NCBI GenBank assembly: GCA_013372555.1
Contig: JAAPAX010000008.1
Span: forward strand, 434,001 to 498,000
From: Elsinoe arachidis
Lineage: Eukaryota; Ascomycota; Dothideomycetes; Myriangiales; Elsinoaceae
DNA: 64,000 nt
Reading direction: 5' to 3'
Shown here: piece after piece, positions 34,268 to 44,627 of the stretch
How the letters are laid out: each line of letters starts with the position of its first letter
Position numbering within the stretch: position 1 is the stretch's first letter
Notes under the pieces: generated by a model
The model's database searches: none
What the model was told of the DNA's origin: nothing
The model's input: only the letters and a program-made list of their open reading frames with translations
Position numbers and translations under genes: made by a program

Positions 34268-35005
34268 ATGCCATGTTACCATGATCTCACATACTCTTAC
34301 GATGACACCGTCAAAGCAATACGTGACTATTACCGGTTCCTGGTGACTTTGTACCTGGATTAAGCAGATCTCTGCGAGCCTCCGGAGACTGGGTGGCCAG
34401 CCCTGCAGGATCTCCCTGATGGCTTCGCCAGATCCGATGAAGTCAAGAACCTTCTCAAGCATCTGCCGTATATCTCAATGGATGCACAAGGGGCAGGACA
34501 TACCCTCTTCGCGGACTGGAACGGTTTCATCGAAAATGGACATAGCTTCGATTTCCTCATAAGAGGCTCCAATGGTGCGGTCCTCTATAATGGAGAAGTC
34601 CCTTCGTATGTGGTAAGCCTCACGTTCAGCGAATTGAACGACCCAATATTCTTGTTGGATACGAAAGCCGGGGTCATATACTGGTTCGAAGGTCCCGCCG
34701 ATATCAGTGAGGGCTCGTCCATAGAGCAAGTCGTCGACATTGATCATGCTTGGGCACCAACACACTGGCGGAGCAATCCGCCTGCTTGGACGGTACCTGA
34801 CTTCTTCGAAATGCTTAAGGAGTCATTCAGGAAGCTCAATTTTGTTCCTCTCTGTCCGACTTACGTGAACGATGCCTGGACCGATGGTACAGACTATCTT
34901 GATACTTTGAGACCAATCTATCGCGATCATGGTTGGCCGGATTTGGGGAATTACAACAAGGCAGCTTGTATGCAAGCTGTAGCCCGTGCCAGTGGCTTCG
35001 ACTGA
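34268..35005 (+). pseudogene. Fungal protein of SMI1/KNR4-like appearance, broken by one in-frame TAA
   Basis: From the ATG at 34268 one frame runs to 35005 and is interrupted only by TAA at 34361-34363. Before the stop it reads YSYDDTVKAIRDYYRFLVTLYLD; directly after, ADLCEPPETGWPALQDLPDGF, DEVKNLLKHLPYI. This matches a common fungal layout (helical YY-FL segment, PPxxGWP motif, LLRHLPYI) that is normally continuous. The rest (LFADWNGFIENGHSF, LDTKAGVIYWFEG, SNPPAWTVPDFFEMLKESFRKL) looks complete and ends naturally. I see no intron that removes the stop: a GTGACT...TTAAG excision would be 22 nt. Either a recent pseudogene, readthrough, or a sequence error. An internal ATG at 34478 could still give a 175-aa product. 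Confidence 0.65.
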
Positions 35006-35095
35006 AGCTCAGAGGCTTTCGGATAGTCAAGAAGCCATCAAGGAGACTTGGATCGAGTCAAAGCTGGTAGTCTCGTGTCTCATTCCGGGTCGTAG

Positions 35096-35978
35096 CTATG
35101 GGAGTGGTTCATACGAGACATTCCATGGCTGGACTCCTCCTTCGAAGCTTTCAAAAGCCTGATGCAGATCGGTAGAGCTCAATTGATTGCATGCAGCGAT
35201 CGCCAACCCTTCAGAGTAATCCGGACTTGCTGGTTGGACGAAAGAACTATGTGTGTACGAGCCCATGGATATTTCGTCAGTCTGATCGGACGCAATTCGA
35301 CGATGCTGGGTTGAGTTGGTCGACGTCGAAAGCTGATGCCAATGGCCTCGAGACGGCTCCGAGCTCGGGTAAAGTGTTTGATGCTCCGGAGTGGCTGCGG
35401 AGAAAGTCAGATCACCCATAGTGGGTACGTGACTTGCAGACCAAGAGGTAGGGCGAAATGATGGCCTGATGGATGATCCAGCCTGCATGATGGCTTCCAT
35501 GTCTAGGTCAGCGGGGATCATCAGAGGCTGATCACCCGCATTGCTGTGGCCAAATGAATCGACCTGCGCTGCTTCTTGCAAGATGTCGAAGCCTGATTGA
35601 TGGATTACACTTGGAAGATCCGAAGTGGAAGCCGCTCGTGCCCGTCGGTAATGATTGCCTATGCTTCTACATTTGCCAACATGCTCGCCAATCTTCTTCT
35701 GGTATCCGAATTTCTGGTCACAGAATAGACAAGTACCCCTCGCATCGAAGAATGACCGGATGTTGGTCGTTCGGAATGGCTCTGCCTTCCCTGGAGAAGT
35801 CAGCTACATACCAGTGTCCGGGTTCAACGACACACTTCTCCAGTACATGACTGCTACGACGTCGCGCCACTCGCGAGCTGTGGGTAGTCAGTACGCCGAA
35901 TGGTGGCCGAGACGAATGGAGCTTGCCATTGACCAGGTCCTTGAGACCGTGCAGTATCTCGTTGTCTGTTGCCGGCAT
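35096..35978 (-). CDS. C2HC zinc-finger protein, paralog 3, 262 aa
   Basis: Model complement(join(35096..35790,35836..35877,35927..35978)). The first intron (49 nt) uses a GC donor (GGCAAGC) with CTGAC branch and CACAG acceptor; the second (45 nt) has GTGTGT and CTGACTTCTCCAG. Both are phase 1, as in the paralogs. Start MPATDNEILHGLKDLVN; the 42-nt middle exon gives REWRDVVAVMYWR. Exon three: EPFRTTNIRSFFDARGT and then CLFC-x12-HVGKC. A Ser/His/Gln-rich tail follows. An upstream exon at about 36090-36244 (MASTDHTKGTNEDG...) could splice in frame ahead of the MP start and add about 50 residues. Confidence 0.75.
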
Positions 35979-38187
35979 CGTGGTCGCTGGTAAGGACTAA
36001 TATTGTTAACTTGAAACAGACAATGCAAGTTACCAGCCAGCTGGATGTTGTTTTGTGGGTTTGTGGAGGAGCCAGACCTCAAGCACATACTTATGTTCCT
36101 AATGTGCTTCTCCATGTCTGTCTCTTCTAGGCCCATGTTTGTAATGATCAATGCGTCCTTGAAACTGTAGTCTAGGGTGATACGTTCCACCGTCTGAACA
36201 GTGCCGTCCTCGTTCGTGCCTTTGGTGTGGTCTGTGGACGCCATTTGACCCGTTGGCAGAGTACATGGTCACATCTCCGCACCTTGCACTACTCCTCTAT
36301 CGGCGGCGGGAAGATATCTGAGCGCCCGGTGAACGGGTCGTGTCTCCGCTGCTGGTGTTTGTCACGTTTAGCCTCAAACATAGCTTATCGATTGCAAGTA
36401 GGCACGGCCCGGTGCTTCAGGGGCAAGCAAGGGCCGCACATGCTGAGGATGCTGCATCTTGAGGTGGGTCGAACAACATCTAGACCAGCGACAGCACTTC
36501 ACTGTACTTTGAACGCTCCTGGCGGGAGACATCAATGATGCAGGCATTACTGTGGAGCATCTGCACAAAGGCGATAGTACCACGTTTGTGGGTACTTGTG
36601 TTCAAGCAGGGCAAGCCGGACGCAGAACGGTTGCTCAGGCCCAGACTCGATGAACATGTGCAGGCCCGCCCAGAGTCAGAGTGCAGCAAATGTTGACCAG
36701 GGTTGTTGTGGAATGCTCTCTGAGGGTCGTCCAAACGGTTCCAACGCCCGCAACATGGAGCTTTCGAGGAGCGCTTGGCCTCCGCCGTGCATGATGCCGG
36801 GGCGCTCCTGGTGGCCTGTGCTACTGTCCTCGTGCTTGAGCACCAACTCCAACGCAGCGTCTTGATGGATCGAGTCTCCTAGCACAACAGGAAGGGGTAG
36901 CAGGTGCGTGCGCAGCGAGGTCAGACTATGCGGAGCAGCTGGTTTGTATCGTTTCTGAATCCAGCAGCCATGGCTAGAAGCGCTTTACCAGATATCTGCT
37001 GTATTCAAATGACCATCTCGGCTTCGAGATTGGTGGCGTCGTTCTCTCGGTTCAAACTCTACTGCATCCTCGCGTCAATGCAGCACATCGGGTTCCACGG
37101 CTTTCACGGAGAGTATGGAAATCAATACTATCAGAGTCGCAGCGTCGACATCTAGAACAGTACCTCGGTGTTCCATAGAAGTCGGCCAAGGACAAAGCAA
37201 TCGATGGAGACGTCAAGATTGAGCTGAACGATTTGCAAGCGGTTTTCGGGGCAACATTTTGCCGAGAGTCTTCAAAAGCTTGCAACTCCCTCCTTCACAA
37301 CCAGACAATCTCTTCCCCTTCTCACATACGGCTCGTCGGCATTCATTGAATTAATACTATGGCGACTGTGCTGATCATTGCTCTTTGCTAAAGATCTTCG
37401 CCAAGGAAGCTTAGCTGCACGTCAGTTGCTTGACCACCTTTGACATCAACGTGAACTACGGATCGACACGGCAAACGACTCGGGACCTTTGGCGATCAGA
37501 CTCTGCTGTCAGTACCTTTCATGGAAAGGTCACGATGCTTGCCTTTCGCAAGGTCATACCGTGTGGCATTCAACGCATACAGCCTTCCGCTGCATGTCCT
37601 CCACTCTATCGTCTCCTCGATCAATAGAGAGCACACAAGAACAACCTGCTGATCATCCCGACTTTTCCGTTGAGGCTCTGGTAAGTTCAAATTTTATATT
37701 AACGCTTGCGTACCTCGACGTCATGTGCCTGACCACATATGCAATACGTTGATCAGCTCAAGTTTGAGCTACACAATCCCAGCACAATCTTCTCTCGCCC
37801 ACGGATTGAGCCAAGCTTCAAAGCATTGAACTGCCGGTTTACCGATCATACGCAGCAGAGTCTCTCAAAGCACTGCCGAGATACTTCGTGCTGACTCGAA
37901 AGCGTGCAGTCTGCCGACCCTGATAGGCCCCGAGCCGTGCCAGACACACCTTAAAGCGGGGAGTATCTTGCTCAACCTAGCACCGATGGTCCAGCAATGC
38001 AAGATCACGCTGATCGAATCAGACGCTTCGTCATGATCTGGAACGATGAGAATAGAGTCGCAGCGATGGGAAGACTCTCGACTTGCGACCAGACACCCTC
38101 CTTCGTAAGTGCCGGGGAGTAGTGTAAGTACATAAGAAAGCCACGAATCTCTTCTGTTTGCTCTTGATACATTCTCCCCTCTCAATC
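35979..38187. other. Mostly empty accessory DNA
   Basis: Apart from the possible extra exon for paralog 3 near 36090-36244 (minus strand), only short overlapping frames are seen. The last 200 bases are the presumed promoter of the oxalate decarboxylase. Confidence 0.4.
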
Positions 38188-39696
38188 ATGTGTCACACAT
38201 CTTTCAAGGCCCTTTGCGTGGCTTCACTCCTTATCCTCGCGGACTGTGCTCCTGCACGTCGCACTCCTTCCCGCGCGAGTGTTCGCAGGCAAGCCAATCA
38301 GGGCCCTGATGCACCAGCGGGACCTCCTGGCGCCTCTGGTCAGCTTCGTGGACCTGCTAGTCTCGGAGGCTATAGCTCTTCCAACCCAGTATCCAGCCCT
38401 GACACCGCCATTCCATTCGACCAATATGAGCTTGCACCAGGGCAGGAGGCTGATGAGGACCTCGGCTTCTACCTCGATCTCTCTAACATCGATAATCCGC
38501 AACCAATCCGCGGCACTCCTGGTAATGCTCCAACTGATCCCGGTCCACGCAATCGCCCTCTCGACAGGGAAAGTAGCGACTTCTTCGCACCTCCAGGGAC
38601 CGATGCCGGATCAGTGCCCAATGCGAAATGGCCATTAGGCATATCCCACAATCGCCACGGACTGAATGGCGCTGGCTGGGCTCGTCAGGAGAATGTCGAC
38701 GTTCTACCAGTGGCCACCGCTCTCGCCGGCGTGAATATGCGTCTCGAAGCCAACTCATACCGCGAACTCCACTGGCACCAAGCTTCCGAGTGGGCGTACG
38801 TCCTCAATGGTACCGTTCGCCTGACTGCCGTCAACGAACTTGGTCAGACCTTCACCGACGATCTCCAAGCCGGTGATGTCTGGTTCTTCCCCGCAGGCAT
38901 ACCTCACTCAATCCAAGCATTCGCAGAAGGCGTCGAGTTCCTTCTCGTCTTCGACAATGGCGCTTTCTCCGAGGACGAAACGTTCTTGCTCTCCGAGCTT
39001 ATGATGCGTAATCCTCGCTCCGTCCTCGCCAAGGACCTCCGCGTCGACGTCTCCGCTTTCGACCAAATTCCCGAAGACGAGCTGTACATTTTCCGTGGAA
39101 CACCATCACCTTCCAATATCACTGAGCAGAATGTCACTGGCCCAGCCGGCACCATTCCCCAAAGTGGTACATACAGTTACCATCTCTCGTCCCAACAGGC
39201 ATACGAGGTTCCTGGTGGTAGTGTCAAGATCCTTGACACCGTCTCCTTCCCGATCGCAAAGAACTTTGCCGCTGCACTTTTCACAATCAAGCCAGGCGCC
39301 ATGCGAGAGCTTCACTGGCATCTGCCGAACAGCGATTCAGGCGATGAATGGGACTTCTTCATCCAAGGACAAGCAAGAGCCACGGTCTTCTCAGCGCCGA
39401 GTTCTAGTAGGACATTCGACTTCCAGGCTGGAGACGTGGGATATGTGCCGACGCCGGATGCACATTACCTCGAGAATACAGGAGATGTGGATCTAGTGTA
39501 TCTGGAGATCTTACAGGCACCCGTCTTCAACGACGTCAGTGTTGCTCAGTGGCTCGGGACTACTCCCAAGCAAACAGTAAAGGATCATTTGGGATTCAGC
39601 GAGGATACGTTGAACAGGCTACCGATGGTGAAGCCATATATCTTGCCTGGGAGTACCGATAAGACCGAGACGGACTTTAGAGAGGAGAACCTCTGA
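38188..39696 (+). CDS. Oxalate decarboxylase, secreted bicupin, 502 aa
   Basis: One exon. The ATG at 38188 starts a signal peptide (MCHTSFKALCVASLLILADCA); the frame upstream has only a TTG. It should convert oxalate to formate and CO2 with Mn(II), outside the cell. First cupin: RELHWHQASEWAYVLNG and AGDVWFFPAGIPHSIQ, giving the three His and Glu metal ligands. The lid after it has FSEDETF, with the Glu that distinguishes decarboxylase from oxidase. Second cupin: RELHWHLPNSDSGDEWDFFIQG and AGDVGYVPTPDAHYLENTG. Between HWH and EW this copy has eight residues where the family usually has four. A Pro/Gly-rich linker lies before the first cupin. Confidence 0.93.
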   Translation: MCHTSFKALCVASLLILADCAPARRTPSRASVRRQANQGPDAPAGPPGASGQLRGPASLGGYSSSNPVSSPDTAIPFDQYELAPGQEADEDLGFYLDLSNIDNPQPIRGTPGNAPTDPGPRNRPLDRESSDFFAPPGTDAGSVPNAKWPLGISHNRHGLNGAGWARQENVDVLPVATALAGVNMRLEANSYRELHWHQASEWAYVLNGTVRLTAVNELGQTFTDDLQAGDVWFFPAGIPHSIQAFAEGVEFLLVFDNGAFSEDETFLLSELMMRNPRSVLAKDLRVDVSAFDQIPEDELYIFRGTPSPSNITEQNVTGPAGTIPQSGTYSYHLSSQQAYEVPGGSVKILDTVSFPIAKNFAAALFTIKPGAMRELHWHLPNSDSGDEWDFFIQGQARATVFSAPSSSRTFDFQAGDVGYVPTPDAHYLENTGDVDLVYLEILQAPVFNDVSVAQWLGTTPKQTVKDHLGFSEDTLNRLPMVKPYILPGSTDKTETDFREENL

Positions 39697-39897
39697 GGTA
39701 GCAGAAAGCAGTTCACTCCGATCCTCGCCCAGTAGGATAGCATCAGTAGTTTGGCTGATCATTGTAATAACAGGAGGTACAATATGACACAAATTAGCAA
39801 GGAAGTCAGCAGACATGAGCAGAACTGTGTGAGCGGTCATGGCAAGACTGTGTTTTGATTTTGAAGATTACCATAGCCAGACGCATGAACGTGCGGG

Positions 39898-40896
39898 CTA
39901 AAGTTTCGCAAACGTCACTTTCTTCTTCTTCAGACCTGCCAAAATCGCATCCTTCATATCCGCCGTTTGTGTATATGCCGCATTCCACACAGCTGTGTAA
40001 TTCAAGCCTATTCCGATCAGCACTTTGCCCTGAATATCCTACGTCACCAGACTTACCATCAGCAACCCCATGTTCCTTGCTATAATTCAACAACTCCTTC
40101 GTCCCCACCACCGCCACTGGGCTCTTGGTAGCCAACAACTTCGCCTTCTCCAATCCAGCCTTCACCACCCCTTCCTTCCCCTCATACACCCCACTCACAA
40201 ACCCCACCTTCAACGCCTCCTCACTATGAAACTCCCTCGCCGTGAGACACACATCCTTCACCCAACTCATCGGAACATTAGCATGCGGCAGTCTCGTCAA
40301 CGTCCCAATATCCGCCGCAAGCCCAATATCAACCTCCTTGACACTGAACCTCGCATCACCACTCGCCAATCTAATATCACACGCAAGCGAAATATCAATC
40401 GCCAAACCAAAACAGATCCCATGCAGCGCCACGATGACGGGTTTCTCGCACTGCTCGATCGCCGTGATGCAAGATTGGAAATCAAAGATGTGTCGTCGCA
40501 TGTAGTTTGCCTGGCGGGCTCCGTCGGTTTCTCGCGAGGCGAGCGTGCCGGCTGCTGCGGCTTCGACGTCGAGGCCGGAGCAGAAGGCGCGGGGGCCGGC
40601 GGCGGTGAGGAGGATGGCACGGACGGAGGGGTCGTGGGAGAGGGTTTGGAAGATGGTGCGGAGGGTGAGCCATTGGCTTGAGAGTGTTAGTATTGACGGG
40701 AAATAATGGAGCAATCTTGGCTGGGCTGCTGAGGGGCGGCGAGGTGGGTGGCAAGGATCTGCTTTTGGCATCTGGAGGGGGAAACGTACACTTCTTTGAA
40801 GGCGTTGAGTTTCTCGGGTCGGTTGATTTCTACTACTGCCATGTATTCGTGGGGGAATGTGATGTTGAAGAACTCGTGCTTGTACTTGTCCGCCAT
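39898..40896 (-). CDS. Peroxisomal delta3,5-delta2,4-dienoyl-CoA isomerase-like protein, 278 aa
   Basis: Model complement(join(39898..40007,40057..40676,40790..40896)). The last intron (49 nt, GTAAGT/AATAG) is clear. The first (112 nt, GTACGT ... CTCAAG) uses an unusual AAG acceptor, but only this keeps the frame. Crotonase fold: NRPEKLNAF, GPRAFCSGLDV, ALHGICFGLAIDISLACDIRL. The segment KEVDIGLAADIGTLTRLP carries the Glu and Asp of the isomerase branch (ECH1 type) rather than of hydratases. The C terminus ends AKL, a type 1 peroxisomal targeting signal, fitting a role in beta-oxidation of unsaturated fatty acids. Confidence 0.9.
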
Positions 40897-41217
40897 ATTG
40901 TGCTTATGCCCTGACTTTGACCTGGTGTTAATAATATGCTGTATTCAGGCTGAAGCAGTAGATCGAGTTTTCATTGAAGGATCTTTCCAATATGAACGTA
41001 TAGCTGTTATCAATTTTGATGTAGAAGATGAAGAAATAAGCTGAGTTGATGTTCTCCTTGAGCATGCAAGTCAACATACCGAGGCTCGCATGTGATGACT
41101 ATTCCAGGACAGCCGAAGCCGCTATGCCAAATTAGGCAGTTTTCAACCCCAGCTTGTCGTTAATCATGACATCTTTGTTGGCACTTCTTGAAGCCACTTC
41201 CTTCTATCACACACAAC

Positions 41218-42631
41218 ATGGAACGCCTGCGGCATTGTAGTAATCTATGCCGGGGCGCGCAGACAAAGATCGTCACAACTGGTCAACGAATATGTTTGCC
41301 GAATCCGCGCCTGTCAGTACACTCTCGGCGACGCGAACTCTCTACAGCATCAATACCCTTCAGAGCATCCACTCGGCCAAGGACTGAAGCATTAGCAAAG
41401 TCTGGATTGCGACCTTTCAATCATGGCGTACGACACAAGCACAGTATCCCCTTCACTGGGTCGATTGTACAGAATGCCAAAATCCTTTTTAACTATTATC
41501 CATACGCCATGTCACTTGCTGCATTCTTCATAGTAGCGGGAGTCGGCGCCTTGGGCTATGTGAACTACTATTACTTCAACCATGTGGCGACCTCATTCCA
41601 CAACTTTCCTGAATCAATTGGTACGTAGTCGATTGGACATGTTCGCTGTCCCTTCTAACATGATTCCAGCGAAGCAACTCCGTCGGGCACTCTACTACAC
41701 TAATATCGATCTCCAACCACAAAAAGCCTTTCCCTACTATCAGAAAGCCATCAACGCCGCCCGCGAAGAAGGTATGGACCCCTACAGCGACGAAGTAATC
41801 GGCATCAAACTCCAACTCGCCGATCTCATGGAGAAATCCTCCAACATCCCCCGAGCCATCCGCGTCCTCGAAACCATCCGCGCCGACCTCCTCGCCCGCT
41901 CCGAAGAAGCCCTCACCCTCCCCGACATCTCTCCCGAACAACAACAACAGCGCCGTACCCGCCTCCTCTCCAAGACCATAGCCATCGCCCTCAAACTCTC
42001 AGAGTATTACTCAAACCCCTACATTCACTCGGACGCGCAAGCCCTCGAATCCGCCCTCTGGGCCGTCAACACCGTCCTCCGCGAACTCGACGCCCGCCGC
42101 ACCGCCCGCGCCACCGACGAATCCCATGGCCCCTTCCTCTCCCCCGACGAATTCGGCGCTACCCTGGAGTCGCTCGCGCACCAGTACGAGCAGGGGAACA
42201 ACCACTTCCTCGCCGCGCCGCTGTTCCTCCAAGCCCTCGCCTCGAAAAGCAAGACGGACTGCCACTCCGTCGTGTTGATGAATAACCTCTCCATCTCCCT
42301 CGCGCAGCAGTCCCCGCCTTCGGAGCCCGGTGTTGCGCCACCGAGTAGGGAGGCGCTGGTGCAGTCGGCTAAGGAGTGGGCGGAGAAAGCCATCCGCATG
42401 GCGGGGAAGATCGAGGGGGAGGAGAGGAATGAGGAGTGTGATGTTGGGTGCGCAGTGGCGTTGCATAATCTGGGGGAGTTTGCGGAGATGTTAGGGCAGA
42501 AAGGGGAGGCGGCGGGGAGGTACAGGGAGGCGCTGGCGGTGGCGAAGGGGGCGGGGTTTGTGGATGGGATGAAGATGGCGAGGGAGGGGTTGAGGAGGTT
42601 GGGGGAGGGGGAGGCTTTGAGGAATACTTGA
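41218..42631 (+). CDS. Mitochondrial membrane TPR protein, Mgr3-like, 454 aa
   Basis: Model join(41218..41620,41670..42631); 49-nt intron with GTACGT/TTCCAG. The N terminus is rich in Arg, Ser and Thr and nearly acid-free, like a mitochondrial presequence. A membrane span follows (YAMSLAAFFIVAGVGALGYVNYYYF, about residues 98-122). Exon two encodes helical repeats of TPR type: RALYYTNIDLQPQKAFPYYQKAINAAREEGMDPYSDEVIGIKLQLADLMEK, later DCHSVVLMNNLSISLAQQ and CAVALHNLGEFAEMLGQKGEAAGRYREALAVAK. The layout matches yeast Mgr3, an inner-membrane adaptor of the i-AAA protease Yme1; the assignment is by recollection of the family. C-ending codons give way to G-ending codons near 42160. Confidence 0.8.
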
Positions 42632-42837
42632 GCGGAAAGGGGAGATGGGATTGGGAAGGGCAGAGGAAATGTACAGTCATGAATACGTTTGTCTAGTCGT
42701 GATATCCACAGGCAATGAGAGCCGTCCGAGCGCCGCGCTTGGTCATGTAGAATTAGCAATACCCATCATCTCCGGTCCTTACTCCTGTCCCGGGTGTATG
42801 TCGTGTAGTCCAGCACTTGGTGTTGAATGTGCACCTC

Positions 42838-43620
42838 TCACACCCCTCTGCTCCCTTCTCTTCCATCCCTCACCGTGCTCCCAGCACTCCTACTACTCCC
42901 ACTCCTCCCCACGCTTTCCGCTGGCGGATCAATCTCCACCACCTCCCCATCATAATCCGGCGGCTTCCCCAACCTCACCGGCTCCAGCTCCCTCAATCCC
43001 GTTCCTTCCTCCCTAGCCACGTAAGGCGGCGGGGCCTCCCCACTCTCATCCAGCCCCTCCTCCCTCCTCGCCCCAGGCATCCACCGCCTCCTCCCGCCTG
43101 ACCCACCCATCCCCCATATATTCCGCGAAAACCAATCCCCCGCCCCAGCACTGGCACTCAGATCCCGCTCCAACGCATCCCGGCGCCCTTCTCTTATCGC
43201 TTCTGTTCGTAGCTTGCGACGCCGGTAGTAGAGCCCTGCCAGCAGGGCAGCGGCGAGGACGAGGAGTAGCAGGAAGACGAAGTAGAGGTTGACGAGGTTG
43301 TCCCGCTTTTCTTCTTCTGGGGATGTGGTTGGGGGGCGGCCGTAGGAGCCGGATGTCGGAGGGAGGCCGGGGATGGTGGGGTCTGAGGTGGTCGTTGGGA
43401 GGGGGAAGGAGAGGGTGGGGAGGTTAGAGGGGTGGGTGTAAGAGGGGTTTGGGGGGAGAGGGGTCCAGGGTCGAGAGGTGGTGGAGATGGTGGAAGTGGT
43501 CGTTCGGGAGAGTGTGGTGGGGGAAGGTTGTTGGGCCCGTGTGGTGAGAGTGTGGAGGGTGAGGATCAGGAGGGTTTGCGGGAGGGAGAGGATGGTGTTG
43601 ATATGATTGCGTGTCGACAT
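42838..43620 (-). CDS. Single-pass membrane protein with PY-type cytosolic tail, 260 aa
   Basis: One exon. A signal-like N terminus (ILSLPQTLLILTLHTLTTRA) is followed by a Thr/Ser/Pro-rich outer stretch suited to O-glycosylation. A membrane span comes at about residues 110-132 (LVNLYFVFLLLLVLAAALLAGLYY) with RRRK after it, so the C terminus should face the cytosol. The tail is Gly/Arg-rich and has two PPxY-like motifs (APPPYV, KPPDYDG) that could recruit WW-domain ubiquitin ligases of the Rsp5 type. The layout recalls small fungal wall sensors or arrestin-pathway adaptors, but no family is recognised. Confidence 0.75.
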   Translation of the reverse strand: MSTRNHINTILSLPQTLLILTLHTLTTRAQQPSPTTLSRTTTSTISTTSRPWTPLPPNPSYTHPSNLPTLSFPLPTTTSDPTIPGLPPTSGSYGRPPTTSPEEEKRDNLVNLYFVFLLLLVLAAALLAGLYYRRRKLRTEAIREGRRDALERDLSASAGAGDWFSRNIWGMGGSGGRRRWMPGARREEGLDESGEAPPPYVAREEGTGLRELEPVRLGKPPDYDGEVVEIDPPAESVGRSGSSRSAGSTVRDGREGSRGV

Positions 43621-44158
43621 GATTGTGAGTGAGGTTGAGGGCGAGGTGACGGGGTTCAGGCGATATCAAGGGCCGGCTCAGCGCGGAAGGCTCATGGTGG
43701 GTGCCCACAGGTACGTGTGCCTGGTATCCTAGCTCTTCACTGCAGCTCGAAAGTGTCCGTGGAAAGAGGTGACAATCAACTACTAGAAGACGTGACCGGC
43801 AGCTGGTCGAAGGATACCGGTATTCCAAGCCTGGTCGTTATGCTCACGCGAGTCCCCGAATCTTTTTGATGGAGGAGTGAGAATGCTGCCAAGGAGTTCC
43901 CGCCAGTTCGGTCGCCTTGCTGACCCAACTTGGAAGGCGCCCCACGACCCGCGACTTCAGTACTCGGGTTGCTGACCTTCCGGGATTGAATACCTTGACT
44001 CAGTTTTGAGATACAGCGTTCGAGGTCGAAGCATTGCACGTCGCAGTCTGGACAGACGTTGCCTCGAGTCAGGTGTGAAACACGGTATAGACTTGATAAA
44101 CGGCTTCACATCTGCACAACTCGGAGCTCGGAAGTGAAAGCACACTAAAATCGGAAGA

Positions 44159-44475
44159 ATGCCACGAGCAACGCCAGGTATAGCCTGTCGAATGCAGCAA
44201 ATGTGCTCGTGCTGATGTCAGAGTAGGTGTTCTGGTACAATGCGATGCTTCTATCAAAGCCATCATAGTTAAGATCGACTCCGAGAACAATAATGATTTC
44301 ATCGTCGAGGATATTGATGACGAGACTGTACTCATCAAGAGTGGCAAACACGAAGAGCTGAAGCAGAGGCTGAAAGCCGTAGGTTTACTCCTATCTTTGA
44401 ACATGAGACGCATATTGACACTATCAGGCGCTTCAAGACACCGTCCGTGAGGCAGAGGACTCCGAATCAGAGTGA
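44159..44475 (+). CDS. TFB5: TFIIH subunit Tfb5 (TTDA), 72 aa
   Basis: Model join(44159..44177,44227..44378,44428..44475), found only by splicing; both introns are 49 nt (GTATAG/GAGTAG; GTAGGT/TATCAG). The product starts MPRATPGVLVQCDASIKAII and continues with DFIVEDIDDETVLI, EELKQRLKAAL and an acidic end. This is the whole Tfb5 fold: strand, helix, two strands and a helix at about 70 residues. Tfb5 stabilises TFIIH and stimulates its Ssl2/XPB ATPase in nucleotide excision repair. It lies 153 bp from the convergent GFA gene. Confidence 0.93.
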
Positions 44476-44627
44476 AATGAGAATCACTGGGGGCGGGATC
44501 CTTCTGGACTTGCTATGACAGGCGGACTTATTCCTTTCATCGGCCTCCATCCTGGCAAACTGCAACAATGCTACCGAACCCTATCTACAAGTCCACTCCC
44601 CACGGCACGGATCTGAAGGCGGAGCAC

